From contig NZ_OZ075067.1 in assembly GCF_964186585.1 (NCBI RefSeq), positions 558,001 through 622,000 on the forward strand: a stretch of 64,000 nucleotides of DNA. Direction: 5' to 3'. The first letter of the stretch is position 1. Each line of letters starts with the position of its first letter. The DNA comes from Microbacterium sp. MM2322. GTDB taxonomy: Bacteria; Actinomycetota; Actinomycetes; Actinomycetales; Microbacteriaceae. Of the stretch, positions 34,456 to 43,628 are shown piece by piece. Below the pieces are notes generated by a model. The model was not told where the DNA came from. It did not search any database and saw only the letters and a program-made list of their open reading frames with translations. A program made the translations under genes and the position numbers.

Positions 34456-34528
34456 GGGGCGCCGGGGTGCCGGGATGCCGGGGTGAGGTGTCGGAGGCGA
34501 TGTCGGAACCCCCTCCTAGTCTGGGACT

Positions 34529-35749
34529 ATGTCCAGTTCAGCCGCTCACCTCGACGAGGTCCCCGAGGGGATCCCGACGACCCTCGACTGGGTCGTGATG
34601 AGCGCGGACATGGCGACCGTCCACGCGGCGCAGCGCTACCGGTGCATCGTCGAGTTGTGGGATGACGCGATCCGCGCGGCGAACCGGGATGAGGGTGCGT
34701 CGGTGCTGGTGGAGCGGTCGGTGCGCCTCGAAGTGGCGTCCGCGCTGCGGATCACCGAGCACGCCGCCGGACGATTGATGGGCATCGGACGGGCGTTGGT
34801 GTACCGGTATCCGCAGGTGTGGGAGGCGATGAGCCGAGCCGCGATCACCGACACGCACGCGACGACCATCGTCGACGGACTCGACGAGCTCGAGATCGTC
34901 CGGGATGATCTCGTCGGTGAGGTGCTGACGCTGGCGGAGGAGATGCCGACGGGACCGTTCCGACGTGCGGTGAAACGCATCGTGGACCGGGAACGAGAAG
35001 CGACCATTGCCGAGCGTCACGCGGATGCCGTCGCCCACCGGCACGTGCGCGTCGAGCCGGGCGTCGACGGGATGGCGTGGCTCACCGCGCACCTGCCCGC
35101 AGTCGAAGCGCACGCGATCCTCGGCAGGCTCACGGCCATCGCGAAAACCCTCGACAAGGCAGACGACGAACGCACCCTCGATCAAAAACGCGCCGACGTG
35201 TTCGGCGATCTCCTCATCGACGGGGAAACCACCTATCTCCCTGACTCCGCTCGCGGAATCCGCCCGACCGTCGCGATCACGGTCCCCGCGTTGACACTCC
35301 TCACCGGAGAAGGCCCGACCGCGCAGGTCGACGGCGTCGGCCCAATCCCCCTCGACCGGGCGCGGGAGTTGTGCGGTGCGGCATCCGGGTGGATGCGGGT
35401 GCTCACCCACCCCGAAACGGGTGTCGTTCTCTCCGTGGGACGCGAGCAGTACCGGCCACCCGCAGACCTCCGACGCCTCGTCGCCTGGCGCGCGGCACGG
35501 TGCATGGCACCCGGATGCGGGATCCCCGCCGACCGGTGCGACATCGACTGGCACCACGGCGGCCACACCGACGCCACAAACCTCGCCCCACTCTGCCGAG
35601 GGCACCACACCCTCAAGCACCACACCGACTGGCGAGTCAGAGCGAAACCCGGCGGAGCGCTCGAATGGACCTCACCCGCGGGCCGCGTCTACCTCGTCCA
35701 ACCCGAACGCCGCATCCCGCAGTTCACCACCGACCCACCACCGTTCTAG
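34529..35749 (+). CDS. DUF222 / HNH endonuclease protein (13E12-like)
   Basis: A 406-residue protein with an N-terminal DUF222 domain (~30-300; RLEVASALRITEHAAGRLMG, then AEEMPTGPFRRAVKRIV) and a C-terminal HNH nuclease: CMAPGC, CDIDWHHGGHTDATNLAPLC, then RGHHTLKHH. The paired cysteines form the zinc knuckle and the His/Asn residues the active site. Such genes occur in many copies in Actinobacteria and related mycobacterial ones are called the 13E12 repeat family; their function is not known. TAGTCT lies exactly 6 nt before ATG, indicating a leaderless mRNA. The palindromic minisatellite lies directly upstream. Confidence 0.88.
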   Translation: MSSSAAHLDEVPEGIPTTLDWVVMSADMATVHAAQRYRCIVELWDDAIRAANRDEGASVLVERSVRLEVASALRITEHAAGRLMGIGRALVYRYPQVWEAMSRAAITDTHATTIVDGLDELEIVRDDLVGEVLTLAEEMPTGPFRRAVKRIVDREREATIAERHADAVAHRHVRVEPGVDGMAWLTAHLPAVEAHAILGRLTAIAKTLDKADDERTLDQKRADVFGDLLIDGETTYLPDSARGIRPTVAITVPALTLLTGEGPTAQVDGVGPIPLDRARELCGAASGWMRVLTHPETGVVLSVGREQYRPPADLRRLVAWRAARCMAPGCGIPADRCDIDWHHGGHTDATNLAPLCRGHHTLKHHTDWRVRAKPGGALEWTSPAGRVYLVQPERRIPQFTTDPPPF

Positions 35750-35756
35750 GCGTCGG

Positions 35757-36116
35757 TCAGTCCTCGACCTCGATGGTCACGATGAAGCCTTCGTCCGACA
35801 CGTCGACGACGCGGTCGGTGTACAACTCGATGACGTCGCCCGTGTCTTCTTCATCCCGCCCGCCCAGGGCTCGCCCACTGGGGATGCGTGTGATGGGTGT
35901 GCGTGAACCATCGCGTTCGATGGCCTCCACCTCCACGATCGTGCCTGCGACTTCGACGACCTCGAGGCCCTGGAGATCGTCCAAGCCGTGATGCGTCTCC
36001 ACCAAACGGCCGTTGGGCGCGGTGAACACAGTCCACTCGACGTTCGTGAAGCGGGAGAGCTCGGGACCGCAGCAGGAATGCTCCCACTCGCCGACCTCGA
36101 CCTCGAGACGCCTCAC
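35757..36116 (-). CDS. Small acidic protein, DUF6578-like
   Basis: A 119-residue acidic protein of unknown function. WEHSCCGPELSRF near the N-terminus followed by VEWTVF resembles the DUF6578 pattern of actinobacterial small proteins (a WEHxCCG motif), which might bind metal through the paired cysteines. The middle is beta-rich (IVEVEAIERDGSRTPITRIP). No signal peptide. It is 12 bases downstream of pgi on the same strand, so probably in its transcript. Confidence 0.6.
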   Translation of the reverse strand: MRRLEVEVGEWEHSCCGPELSRFTNVEWTVFTAPNGRLVETHHGLDDLQGLEVVEVAGTIVEVEAIERDGSRTPITRIPSGRALGGRDEEDTGDVIELYTDRVVDVSDEGFIVTIEVED

Positions 36117-36128
36117 GACAGCTCAGCC

Positions 36129-37811
36129 TCAGGCCCGGTGGTCGCGGTAGTACCCCAGCAGCGCCTTGGTCGAGGCGTCCTGCGACTCGAACGCGTCGCT
36201 GTCGCCCTCGATCGCCGGCGCGATCTGCATGGCGAGCTGCTTGCCGAGCTCCACGCCCCACTGGTCGAACGAGTTGATGCCCCAGATCGCGCCCTGCGTG
36301 AACGTGATGTGCTCGTACAACGCGACGAGCTCGCCCAGCACGGTCGGCGTCAGCGACGGCGCGAAGATCGACGTCGTCGGACGGTTGCCCGGGAACGTCC
36401 GCGCCGCCACCAGCGCGCCGGTCGTGCCCTCGGCTTCGACCTCCTCGGCCGTCTTGCCGAAGGCCAGCGCCTTCGTCTGCGCCAGGAAGTTCGCGAGGAA
36501 CAGGCCGTGCACGTCCCGGTCACCATCGGTCAGCGCATACGCGGGGTTCGCGAACGCGATGAAGTCCGCCGGGATCAGCCGCGTGCCCTGGTGGATCAGC
36601 TGGTAGAACGCGTGCTGACCGTTCGTCCCCGGCTCACCCCAGAACACCTCGCCCGTGTCCGTCGTCACCGGCGACCCGTCCCAGCGCACCGACTTGCCGT
36701 TCGACTCCATCGTCAGCTGCTGCAGGTACGCCGCGAACCGGCTCAACTGCTGCGCGTACGGCAGCACCGCGTGCGACTGCGCACCGAGGAAGTTCGTGTA
36801 CCAGACGTTCAGAAGCCCCATCAGGACCGGCACGTTCTGCGCCAGCGGCGTCGTCCGCACGTGCTCATCCACGGCGTGGAAGCCGGCGAGCAGCTCGCGG
36901 AACGTGTCGGCGCCGAACTCGATGACGAGGGACAGGCCGATCGCGGAGTCCACCGAGTAGCGGCCGCCCACCCAGTCCCAGAACCCGAAGGCGTTGGCGG
37001 TGTCGATGCCGAAGTCCGCGACCTTGTCGAGCGCGGTCGACACGGCCACGAAGTGGTGGGCGACGGCATCCTTCTTCTGCTCGTCGCTCCCGTCGATCGC
37101 GCCCGCTGACTGCAGGCCTTCCCACAGCCAGTCGCGAGCGAGACGCGCGTTGGTCAGCGTCTCGAGCGTCGTGAACGTCTTCGAGGCGACGATGAACAGC
37201 GTCGTCTCGGGGTCGAGGTCCTTCGTCTTCGACGCGATGTCGAACGGGTCGATGTTCGAGACGAAGCGCGCCGAGATGCCGGCATCCGCGTACGGCTCCA
37301 GCGCGGCCGAGATCATGACGGGGCCGAGGTCCGACCCGCCGATCCCGATGTTGACGACCGTCTCGACCTTCTTGCCCGTGATGCCGGTGAACTCGCCCGT
37401 GCGAACCCGGCCGGCGAACTCCGCCATCGCATCGAGCACGCCCTGCACGTCGGCGTCGATGTCCTGGCCGTCGACCGTCAGCCCCGGCACGGCGTCGGCG
37501 GGACGACGGAGCGCAGTGTGCAGCACGGCACGGTCCTCGGTCGTGTTGATGTGCTCGCCCGCGAGCATCGCGGCGTACCGCTCGGCCACACCGGTCTGCT
37601 CGGCGAGACGCACGAGAGCGGCGACGATCTCCTCGGTCACGAGGTTCTTCGACAGGTCGACGTGCAGGTCGGCCACCTCGTGCGTCAGCTTCGCGACGCG
37701 CTCCGGGTCTGACGCGAACCAGCCGCGCAGATCGGGGGTGAAGCCGGCCTTCAGCGACTCGAGTTCAGCCCAGGCGGAGGTGGTGGTGGCATCGATCGGA
37801 GCGTTGGTCAC
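36129..37811 (-). CDS. Glucose-6-phosphate isomerase
   Basis: A 560-residue PGI interconverting glucose 6-phosphate and fructose 6-phosphate. The signature region [18 protein letters not shown], the substrate loop [15 protein letters not shown], the catalytic Glu/His stretch [20 protein letters not shown] and the Lys-containing [14 protein letters not shown] are all present. Length is normal for the long bacterial form. It begins with GTG inside GTGA, overlapping the stop codon of the zinc-ABC ATPase gene, so its translation is probably coupled to aztA and it may share the Zur-controlled promoter. Confidence 0.96.
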   Translation of the reverse strand: MTNAPIDATTTSAWAELESLKAGFTPDLRGWFASDPERVAKLTHEVADLHVDLSKNLVTEEIVAALVRLAEQTGVAERYAAMLAGEHINTTEDRAVLHTALRRPADAVPGLTVDGQDIDADVQGVLDAMAEFAGRVRTGEFTGITGKKVETVVNIGIGGSDLGPVMISAALEPYADAGISARFVSNIDPFDIASKTKDLDPETTLFIVASKTFTTLETLTNARLARDWLWEGLQSAGAIDGSDEQKKDAVAHHFVAVSTALDKVADFGIDTANAFGFWDWVGGRYSVDSAIGLSLVIEFGADTFRELLAGFHAVDEHVRTTPLAQNVPVLMGLLNVWYTNFLGAQSHAVLPYAQQLSRFAAYLQQLTMESNGKSVRWDGSPVTTDTGEVFWGEPGTNGQHAFYQLIHQGTRLIPADFIAFANPAYALTDGDRDVHGLFLANFLAQTKALAFGKTAEEVEAEGTTGALVAARTFPGNRPTTSIFAPSLTPTVLGELVALYEHITFTQGAIWGINSFDQWGVELGKQLAMQIAPAIEGDSDAFESQDASTKALLGYYRDHRA

Positions 37812-38518
37812 CCCTCAACGCTACTCACGTTCACGCCCCTCCGCCCCCGCGTGTCGGACTCCGTCGTCGCGGGGACGATCCGCCCCTCCGCGAGCGCGAC
37901 CACCTGATCCACATCACCGAGCTCGCCGAGGTCGTGTGTCACGACGACGACCGCCGCGCCCCGGCCGGTTGCGAGGCGCAGAGCGGATGCCGCGGCTCGC
38001 CGCGACACGTCGTCGAGACCCGCCGTCGGCTCGTCGAGCAGCAGGAGATCGGCCTGCTGCGCGAGGGCCTGAGCGAGGAACGCCCGCTGGCGCTGGCCTC
38101 CCGACAGGGCACCGAGCGGGCGGGCGGCATACGCCGAGAGCCCGACGGCGTCGATCGCATCGGCCACGATCGTCCGGTCGATGCGCCGCAACGGCCGGAA
38201 GGCGCCACGCTCCCGCCACCGGCCCATTGCGACGAGGTCGCTGACGCTCAACGGCAGCCGTGCACTGTCGGCGGTGTGCTGCGGCACGAGCGCGACCGCC
38301 GTCCCAGGGCGCAGCGTCGCGGTTCCTGACGTGGGCGAACGGAGCCCGGCGAGCACCGACACGAGTGTCGACTTGCCCGAGCCGTTCGCCCCGACGACCG
38401 CTGTCAGCAGTCCGGCGCGCACGTCCAGGTCGACGCCGTCGAGCGCGCGATGCCCGTCGATATCGACTCGGACATCGCGGAGGCGGACGACGGGCTCGAG
38501 GTCGGCGAACTGAGGCAT
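37808..38518 (-). CDS. Zinc ABC transporter ATP-binding protein (AztA-like)
   Basis: About 236 residues from ATG 38518; a further upstream frame start (38551) would lie within the Zur box and is unlikely. Walker A is [12 protein letters not shown], the Q-loop is ALVPQHTA, the signature LSGGQRQR, Walker [14 protein letters not shown] and the switch His in VVVVTHDL. With aztB and aztC it imports zinc. AATACT lies 6 nt before the ATG, so the mRNA is probably leaderless and the promoter overlaps the Zur box. It overlaps pgi by four bases. Confidence 0.88.
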   Translation of the reverse strand: MPQFADLEPVVRLRDVRVDIDGHRALDGVDLDVRAGLLTAVVGANGSGKSTLVSVLAGLRSPTSGTATLRPGTAVALVPQHTADSARLPLSVSDLVAMGRWRERGAFRPLRRIDRTIVADAIDAVGLSAYAARPLGALSGGQRQRAFLAQALAQQADLLLLDEPTAGLDDVSRRAAASALRLATGRGAAVVVVTHDLGELGDVDQVVALAEGRIVPATTESDTRGRRGVNVSSVEG

Positions 38519-38535
38519 CCGACCAGTATTGCAAA

Positions 38536-38550
38536 TGAAAACCGTTATCA
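38536..38550. promoter_or_regulatory. Zur box
   Basis: TGAAAACCGTTATCA is a 15-base near-palindrome centred on C43 of this block (TGAnAAC-n-GTTnTCA) and fits Zur/Fur-type zinc operators (TGAnAACnnTTnTCA-like). It lies between aztA and aztB, covers the spacer of both promoters (plus strand: TGAAAA-17-TACAGT) and should repress the whole locus when zinc is plentiful. Confidence 0.85.
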
Positions 38551-38572
38551 ATTACGTGTACAGTCGGGCACC

Positions 38573-39418
38573 GTGTCCGTCCTCCTCGACCCCTTCACCG
38601 TCGCCTTCGTCCAGCGCGCCCTCATCGGCGGCGCCCTCGTCGCCTTCGTCTGCGCGGTCGTCGGCACCTGGGTCGTTCTCCGCGGCATGGCCTTCCTCGG
38701 CGAGGCGATGGCGCACGGGATGCTGCCCGGAATCGCCCTCGCGACCCTCACCGGCTTTCCGCCCGTCGCCGGTGCGGCCGTCAGCGCCGCAGCGATGTCG
38801 GTCGGCGTCGGCGCCCTCCAGCGGCGCGGCCGCCTCTCGGCCGACACCAGCATCGGCCTGCTCTTCGTCGCCAGTCTCTCGCTCGGCGTCATCGTCATCT
38901 CGGCCTCACGCAGCTTCGCGACGGATGCCTCCGCCATCCTCTTCGGCGACATCCTGGCGATCGAGCAGACCGACATCGCGCTCCTCGCCCTCGCCGTCGC
39001 CGTGACCCTGCTGGTCGCCGCTGCCGGGCACCGCTCGTTCGTCGCCCTCGCCGTCGACCCGCGCCAGGCGCAGTTGCTCGGCCTCCGCCCCCGACTCGCG
39101 CACATCCTGCTCGTCGGACTCGTGACGCTCGCCGTCGTGTCGGCGTACCAAGCCGTCGGGTCGCTCCTCGTCGTCGGGATGCTGCTCGGTCCGGCCGTCG
39201 CCGCGGGCGCCTGGACCCGTCGCATCGTCCCGACGATGGGCCTTGCCGCGCTCATCGGCACCGTCGCCGTCGCCGTGGGGCTGCTCCTGTCCTGGCACCT
39301 CGGTACCGCCGCGGGAGCCACCGTCGCGTTCACGGCGATCTGCTCCGGCGCGGTGTCCACCGGCATCCGCGCGCTGACTCGCACCACCCGCCCCGCCCTC
39401 GACGAAAGGACCGCATGA
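38573..39418 (+). CDS. Zinc ABC transporter permease (AztB-like)
   Basis: A 281-residue ABC-3 family metal permease with about eight membrane helices. VVGTWVVLRGMAFLGEAMAHGMLPG near the start is the family hallmark; AVDPRQAQLLGLRP and YQAVGSLLVVGMLLGPAVAA follow. The GTG at 38573 is 8 nt after TACAGT, consistent with a leaderless start. The stop overlaps the following ATG (ATGA), so it is coupled to aztD1. Confidence 0.9.
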   Translation: MSVLLDPFTVAFVQRALIGGALVAFVCAVVGTWVVLRGMAFLGEAMAHGMLPGIALATLTGFPPVAGAAVSAAAMSVGVGALQRRGRLSADTSIGLLFVASLSLGVIVISASRSFATDASAILFGDILAIEQTDIALLALAVAVTLLVAAAGHRSFVALAVDPRQAQLLGLRPRLAHILLVGLVTLAVVSAYQAVGSLLVVGMLLGPAVAAGAWTRRIVPTMGLAALIGTVAVAVGLLLSWHLGTAAGATVAFTAICSGAVSTGIRALTRTTRPALDERTA

Positions 39419-40608
39419 ACCGCCGCGTCCCGATCGCCCTCCTGCCCGCGCTCGCCCTCATCCTCGCGGGGTGTCAGACGGCACCCGCATCCACCCCTGC
39501 GTCTGATCCGGAATCAGACGGCCACGGCGCCATCGCCGGTGCGACCGAGCTCGCCGATCCCGCGCTGCACCTCACGAGCGTCACACCGTCCGGTGCGGTG
39601 CAGCACCTCGACCTGCTCGACGAGAAGAGCGAAGCCCTCGGCGAGATCACCCCGCCCACCTCGCTCGACACCGACGGACGCTTCCTCTACGCCGGTCACG
39701 ACGGCGGCGTGGAGATCGTCGACAGCGGCGTCTGGACCTGGAATCACGTCGACCACTTCCACTACTACGAGGCGCCCGCCGCGATGCTCGGCGAGCTCGG
39801 CGGCGAGGGCAGTCCGACGGTTGTCGCAAGTGACCTCGGCGCGGGTGTGCGCTTCGACGGCGGCGAGGCCGTGCTCCTCGACCTCGACGCGCTCAAGGAC
39901 GGCCGCATCGAGGAGCGCTTCCGCCTCGACGTCCCCACCGGGCCGGGTATGGTCGTGCCGCTTCCGACCGGCGCCCTCGTGACGGATGCCGACGGCCTCC
40001 GCCGCGTCGATGCGACCGGAGCGTCGCAGGAGACGATCCCCTGCGACCAGCCCTCCGGGTCGATCGCGACCAACGTCGGCGTCGTCGTCGGGTGCGCCGA
40101 CGGTGCGGTGCTGGCGGTGACGGATGCCGACGGCACGGCCGTCGAGCGGATCCCGTACCCCGACGGCGCCACCGACCGCGCGCTCTCTTTCGCCGCCCGG
40201 GAGAGCCGCCCGACCGTCGCGGGCCTCACCGGGGGCAACGCGTTCTGGCTGCTCGACACCCGCGAACGCACGTGGACGCGCATCGATGCCGGCGAACCCC
40301 TGGCGCGCGTCGCCGCGGTCGACGACGCCGACCAGCGTGTCGTTGCGCTCACGACGAAGGGCGAGGTGCTCGCGATCGACGGCGAGACGGGCAAGACGCT
40401 CGCCCGCACCGAGCCGCTCGTCGCGGCATCCCTCGCCGATCCTGCGCTCGCTGCCGGGGTGACCCTGCAGATCGACCCGAACCGCACCTACCTGAACGGA
40501 CCCGCCGAGAACGTGATGTTCGAAATCGACCCCGCCGACAACGCCCGCATCGCGCGCACCTTCGAGACGGCCGACGCCCCCGCCTTCGTCGCGGAGACGG
40601 GCCGATGA
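39415..40608 (+). CDS. AztD-like zinc metallochaperone, paralogue 1 (lipoprotein)
   Basis: A 397-residue lipoprotein (LILAGC at 19-20) with a beta-propeller like AztD, the periplasmic zinc chaperone that hands zinc to AztC. A His-rich segment WTWNHVDHFHYYEAP (~106-120) is the likely zinc site. The family's other metal motifs (the HVV..H, HHG and CP..HGE segments seen in paralogue 2) are missing or altered; a Cys pair (IPCDQP, VVGCADG) remains. It overlaps aztB and aztC by four bases at each end. Confidence 0.75.
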   Translation: MNRRVPIALLPALALILAGCQTAPASTPASDPESDGHGAIAGATELADPALHLTSVTPSGAVQHLDLLDEKSEALGEITPPTSLDTDGRFLYAGHDGGVEIVDSGVWTWNHVDHFHYYEAPAAMLGELGGEGSPTVVASDLGAGVRFDGGEAVLLDLDALKDGRIEERFRLDVPTGPGMVVPLPTGALVTDADGLRRVDATGASQETIPCDQPSGSIATNVGVVVGCADGAVLAVTDADGTAVERIPYPDGATDRALSFAARESRPTVAGLTGGNAFWLLDTRERTWTRIDAGEPLARVAAVDDADQRVVALTTKGEVLAIDGETGKTLARTEPLVAASLADPALAAGVTLQIDPNRTYLNGPAENVMFEIDPADNARIARTFETADAPAFVAETGR

Positions 40609-41501
40609 AACGCGCGCTCGCCGCGGTCGTGGTGGCCGCCGTCGCCGCGCTCACCGGATGCGCCGCCGCGGGCGACGACCGGCCCACCGTCGTCGTGACG
40701 ACCGACCTGCTCGGCGACATCACCGCGAACCTCGTGGGCGACGAGGTCGACGTCATCACCCTCATGCCGCGCGGCAGCGATCCGCACTCGTTCGAGCTGT
40801 CGGCACGCGAGGCCGCGAGCATGCGGACCGCCGACCTGCTCGTCTCGAACGGGCTCGGACTCGAAGAGGGCGTGCAGAGTCACGTCGACGCCGCCGTCGC
40901 CGACGGGGTCCCCTCGTTCGTCGCGGGTGACCACATCGAGCCGCTCGACTACGCCGACTCGGATGCCGTCGACCCCCACTTCTGGACCGACCCCACACAG
41001 ACCGCCCGCGTCGTCGAGGCGCTCGCGCCGCAGCTCGCGCAGATCGACGGGGTCGAGGCATCCGTCGTCGACAGCGCAGCCGCCGCCTATCTCGGCGAAC
41101 TCGACGAGTTGGATGCCGAGATGGCTGACACCCTCGGTGCGATCCCCGCCGAGCATCGGGCGCTCGTCACGAACCATCACGTCTTCGGCTACCTCGCCCG
41201 GCGCTATGACGTGCGGATCCTGGGAGCGGCGATCCCGGGTGGGACGACCCTCGCCGCGCCCAGCGCCTCGGACCTCAAAGACCTCGTCGACGCGATCGAC
41301 GACGCCGGCGTGACGACGATCTTCGCGGACTCCTCGCAGCCCGACCGGCTCGTGCAGGTGCTCGCCGACGAGGCCGGCCGCGACGTCGACGTCGTCTCGC
41401 TGTTCACCGAGTCCCTCGCCCCCGAAGGCTCACCGGGCTCCACCTACCTCGACATGATGCGACGCAACCTGCAGAGCATCGCTGACGGCCTCACCCCATG
41501 A
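40605..41501 (+). CDS. Zinc ABC transporter substrate-binding protein (AztC-like)
   Basis: A 298-residue cluster A-I (ZnuA/AztC) lipoprotein, lipidation site LTGC at residue 19. Predicted zinc ligands are His61 (PRGSDPHSFELS), His125 (DPHFWTDP), His191 (TNHHVFGYLARRY) and Asp242 (IFADSSQP). It lacks the His-rich loop of enteric ZnuA, as in AztC. Its ATG overlaps the stop of aztD1. Confidence 0.9.
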   Translation: MKRALAAVVVAAVAALTGCAAAGDDRPTVVVTTDLLGDITANLVGDEVDVITLMPRGSDPHSFELSAREAASMRTADLLVSNGLGLEEGVQSHVDAAVADGVPSFVAGDHIEPLDYADSDAVDPHFWTDPTQTARVVEALAPQLAQIDGVEASVVDSAAAAYLGELDELDAEMADTLGAIPAEHRALVTNHHVFGYLARRYDVRILGAAIPGGTTLAAPSASDLKDLVDAIDDAGVTTIFADSSQPDRLVQVLADEAGRDVDVVSLFTESLAPEGSPGSTYLDMMRRNLQSIADGLTP

Positions 41502-41524
41502 GGCATTCCCTGGAAAGGAAACCC

Positions 41525-42697
41525 ATGAAGAAGACCCTGCAGTTCGGTGCCCTCGCCGGCGCCGCTGCCCTGCTCCTGGCGGGCTGCGCGTCCGCCGCGC
41601 AGCCGGCATCCGACCCCGCCGACAGCGCGGCCGCCCCGGATGGCCCCCGCGTCGCCGTCGGGTACGAGGGGGGCGTGCTCGTCCTCGGTGGTGACGACTA
41701 CGCGAACCTCGGCGAGTTCGACTCCGAGGACTTCATCCGTCTGAACTCCGCTGGCGACGGCCGTCACGTGATGGTGACCACGTCGAAGGGCTTCCAGCTG
41801 CTCGATGTGCAGCAGCCCCAGCTCACCGACCTCGTCGTGCCCGCCGCCACCGCGGGGCACGTCGTCTCGCACGGGGGTAAGACCGTCCTCTACGACGACG
41901 CGACGAGCGACACGACGATCTTCGACTCCGCCGAGCTCGCGACGGCGGGCGATGCTCTGCCGAAGGCGGAGGTGGTCCCGGGCGTCACGGCACACCACGG
42001 CGTCTCGGTCGAGCTCGAGGACGGCACGCTCCTCACGACCGTCGGCGACGAGTCGGGCCGCACCGGCATCCGTGTCCTCGACGAGGACCGCAACGAGGTC
42101 GCGTCGAACGACGAGTGCCCCGGCGTGCACGGTGAGGGAACCGCGAAGGACGAGGCCGTCGTCTTCGGCTGCGAGAACGGCGCCCTCGTCGTGAAGGACG
42201 GCACCATCACGAAGCTCACGTCTCCCGACGAGTACGGCCGCATGGGCAACGCCTACGTGTCCGAGAACAGCCCGCTCGTGGTCATGGACTACAAGGACGA
42301 CCCGGATGCCGAGGGGTACCTCCTCCGCGACATCGCCCTGATCGACACCACCGCGGGAACGCTCCAGAAGGTCGCGCTTCCCGAGGGTGTCGAGTACACC
42401 TACCGCGGCGTCGCCCGCGGGCCGGCCGACGAGGCCGTCCTCGTCGGCACCGACGGCAAGCTGCACTCCATCGACCCGGCGACCGGTCAGGTCACGGCGT
42501 CGCTGCCGGTCGTCGACCCGTGGGAGGGCCCGGCCGAGTGGCAGGACCCGCACCCGTCGATCAAGGTCGCGGGCTCCTTCGCCTACGTCACCGACCCGGC
42601 CGACAGCGAGCTCGTCGTCGTCGATCTGACGAAGGGCGAGATCGCGAAGACTGTGAAGCTCGACCACATCCCGAACGAGATCGCCGTCGTCGGCTGA
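41525..42697 (+). CDS. AztD-like zinc metallochaperone, paralogue 2
   Basis: A 390-residue lipoprotein (LLLAGC at ~21) with a beta-propeller of the AztD family. The family motifs AGHVVSHGGKTVLYDD, VTAHHGVSVELEDG, CPGVHGEG and FGCENG are all present, but the His-rich loop found in paralogue 1 is absent. It starts behind GGAAAGGAAACCC 23 bases after aztC and is followed by a strong terminator. Confidence 0.8.
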   Translation: MKKTLQFGALAGAAALLLAGCASAAQPASDPADSAAAPDGPRVAVGYEGGVLVLGGDDYANLGEFDSEDFIRLNSAGDGRHVMVTTSKGFQLLDVQQPQLTDLVVPAATAGHVVSHGGKTVLYDDATSDTTIFDSAELATAGDALPKAEVVPGVTAHHGVSVELEDGTLLTTVGDESGRTGIRVLDEDRNEVASNDECPGVHGEGTAKDEAVVFGCENGALVVKDGTITKLTSPDEYGRMGNAYVSENSPLVVMDYKDDPDAEGYLLRDIALIDTTAGTLQKVALPEGVEYTYRGVARGPADEAVLVGTDGKLHSIDPATGQVTASLPVVDPWEGPAEWQDPHPSIKVAGSFAYVTDPADSELVVVDLTKGEIAKTVKLDHIPNEIAVVG

Positions 42698-42705
42698 TCT
42701 CACCG

Positions 42706-42752
42706 ACGAGCCGTCGCAGATGGTCGCCCCGCGGACATCTGCGACGGCTCGT
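42706..42752. terminator. Bidirectional terminator after aztD2
   Basis: A perfect 17-bp stem: 42706-42722 (ACGAGCCGTCGCAGATG) with 42736-42752, loop 13 bases. It closes the azt operon and the convergent DUF4097 operon. Confidence 0.85.
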
Positions 42753-42767
42753 GCCGTATGGCGGGGG

Positions 42768-43628
42768 TCAGTTCCCGGGGCGGAGGGTGACGGACCCGGC
42801 GGAGACCTGCACGTCGACGGTGCGCGAGGCGCCCGCCGAGGTCTCGAGCAGGTTGTCGAGGGAGCCCGCCGACACGTCGGACGTCACGTCGTACGACGTG
42901 TCGGGAATCGTTGCGACAAGGGTCCCGGCGCTGACATCGATGCGGACGTCGTCGAGCGCGTCTCCGGTGAGATCGGCGGTGATCTGTCCGGCCCCGATGG
43001 TGAGGTTCGCGCGGGCGGCCCCGTCGACCCTCACATCGGCATCGCCGGCGCTGACGTCCACCCGCACGTCGTCGGCCGATCCCGACACGTCGATGTCCCC
43101 CGCGCCGACCGACACGTCGAGCTTTCCGTAGGTGCCGTCGGCCGTGATCGACCCGGCGGAGACGTCGAAGTCTGCATCGAGACGCTCGTCGGCCATCGCG
43201 TCGGGGAGAGTCAGCGTTACGCGGTTGTCAGCCCAGTCGAAACCGGACTGCAGCGCCCACCACGGGCGGTTGTTCGAGAGTGACAGGGTGTCGCCGCGGC
43301 GTTCGAGGTTCCAGTCGCGGCTGCCACTGGTGATGTCGAGGACCGCCTCGTTGACGTCCGCGTACTGGACCACGACGTGTCCCGCCGAGACATCCAGTGA
43401 CAGGGCGCTCACCCCGGTCGTGGCAGCCGACCGGTTGCTGGGCCCGCTGTCGGTGGCGGCGTACACGATCGAGCCGATCCCCGAGATGAGTGCCCCGCTC
43501 AGCACCACCCCGCCGACGCAGATCGCGACGATCGAGACGATCTGCGCCGACGAGCGCCGAGGCTGCTGCGGCGGCAGCGCCGGCGGTGAGGCCGGAGCCG
43601 TGGGCGGGGGAGTGAGGTCGATGCTCAT
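42768..43628 (-). CDS. DUF4097 beta-helix membrane protein
   Basis: A 286-residue protein: Pro-rich cytoplasmic N-terminus, one transmembrane helix (~30-55) and an outer DUF4097 domain made of short repeated strands of the form DVSAG/ITAD (SVGAGDIDVSG, DVSAGDADVRV, and others). DUF4097 proteins often accompany envelope-stress systems of LiaFSR type. Its start overlaps the stop of the response-regulator gene by four bases, so the three genes form one operon. Confidence 0.85.
   Translation of the reverse strand: MSIDLTPPPTAPASPPALPPQQPRRSSAQIVSIVAICVGGVVLSGALISGIGSIVYAATDSGPSNRSAATTGVSALSLDVSAGHVVVQYADVNEAVLDITSGSRDWNLERRGDTLSLSNNRPWWALQSGFDWADNRVTLTLPDAMADERLDADFDVSAGSITADGTYGKLDVSVGAGDIDVSGSADDVRVDVSAGDADVRVDGAARANLTIGAGQITADLTGDALDDVRIDVSAGTLVATIPDTSYDVTSDVSAGSLDNLLETSAGASRTVDVQVSAGSVTLRPGN

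Larger units (their letters stand above)
33993..34528. other. Repeat-rich intergenic region
   Basis: This 536-base gap holds no real gene; long frames here run through repeats. It contains three full cores of the same palindromic family as at 24.3 kb, a partial one near 34077 (CTCGCCTGTCGCGGGGCGCCG), and G-rich linkers with (GGGCT)n and (CGGGCT)n runs. Confidence 0.8.

Noticed and set aside
33873..34665. Overlapping open frames through the minisatellite
   Set aside because: They translate repeats in several frames without stops because the unit is GC-rich; no ribosome site or domain.
38519..38551. Upstream start for aztA at 38551
   Set aside because: It would place the start codon within the Zur box and the -10 region; ATG 38518 has AATACT 6 nt upstream and begins the family sequence.
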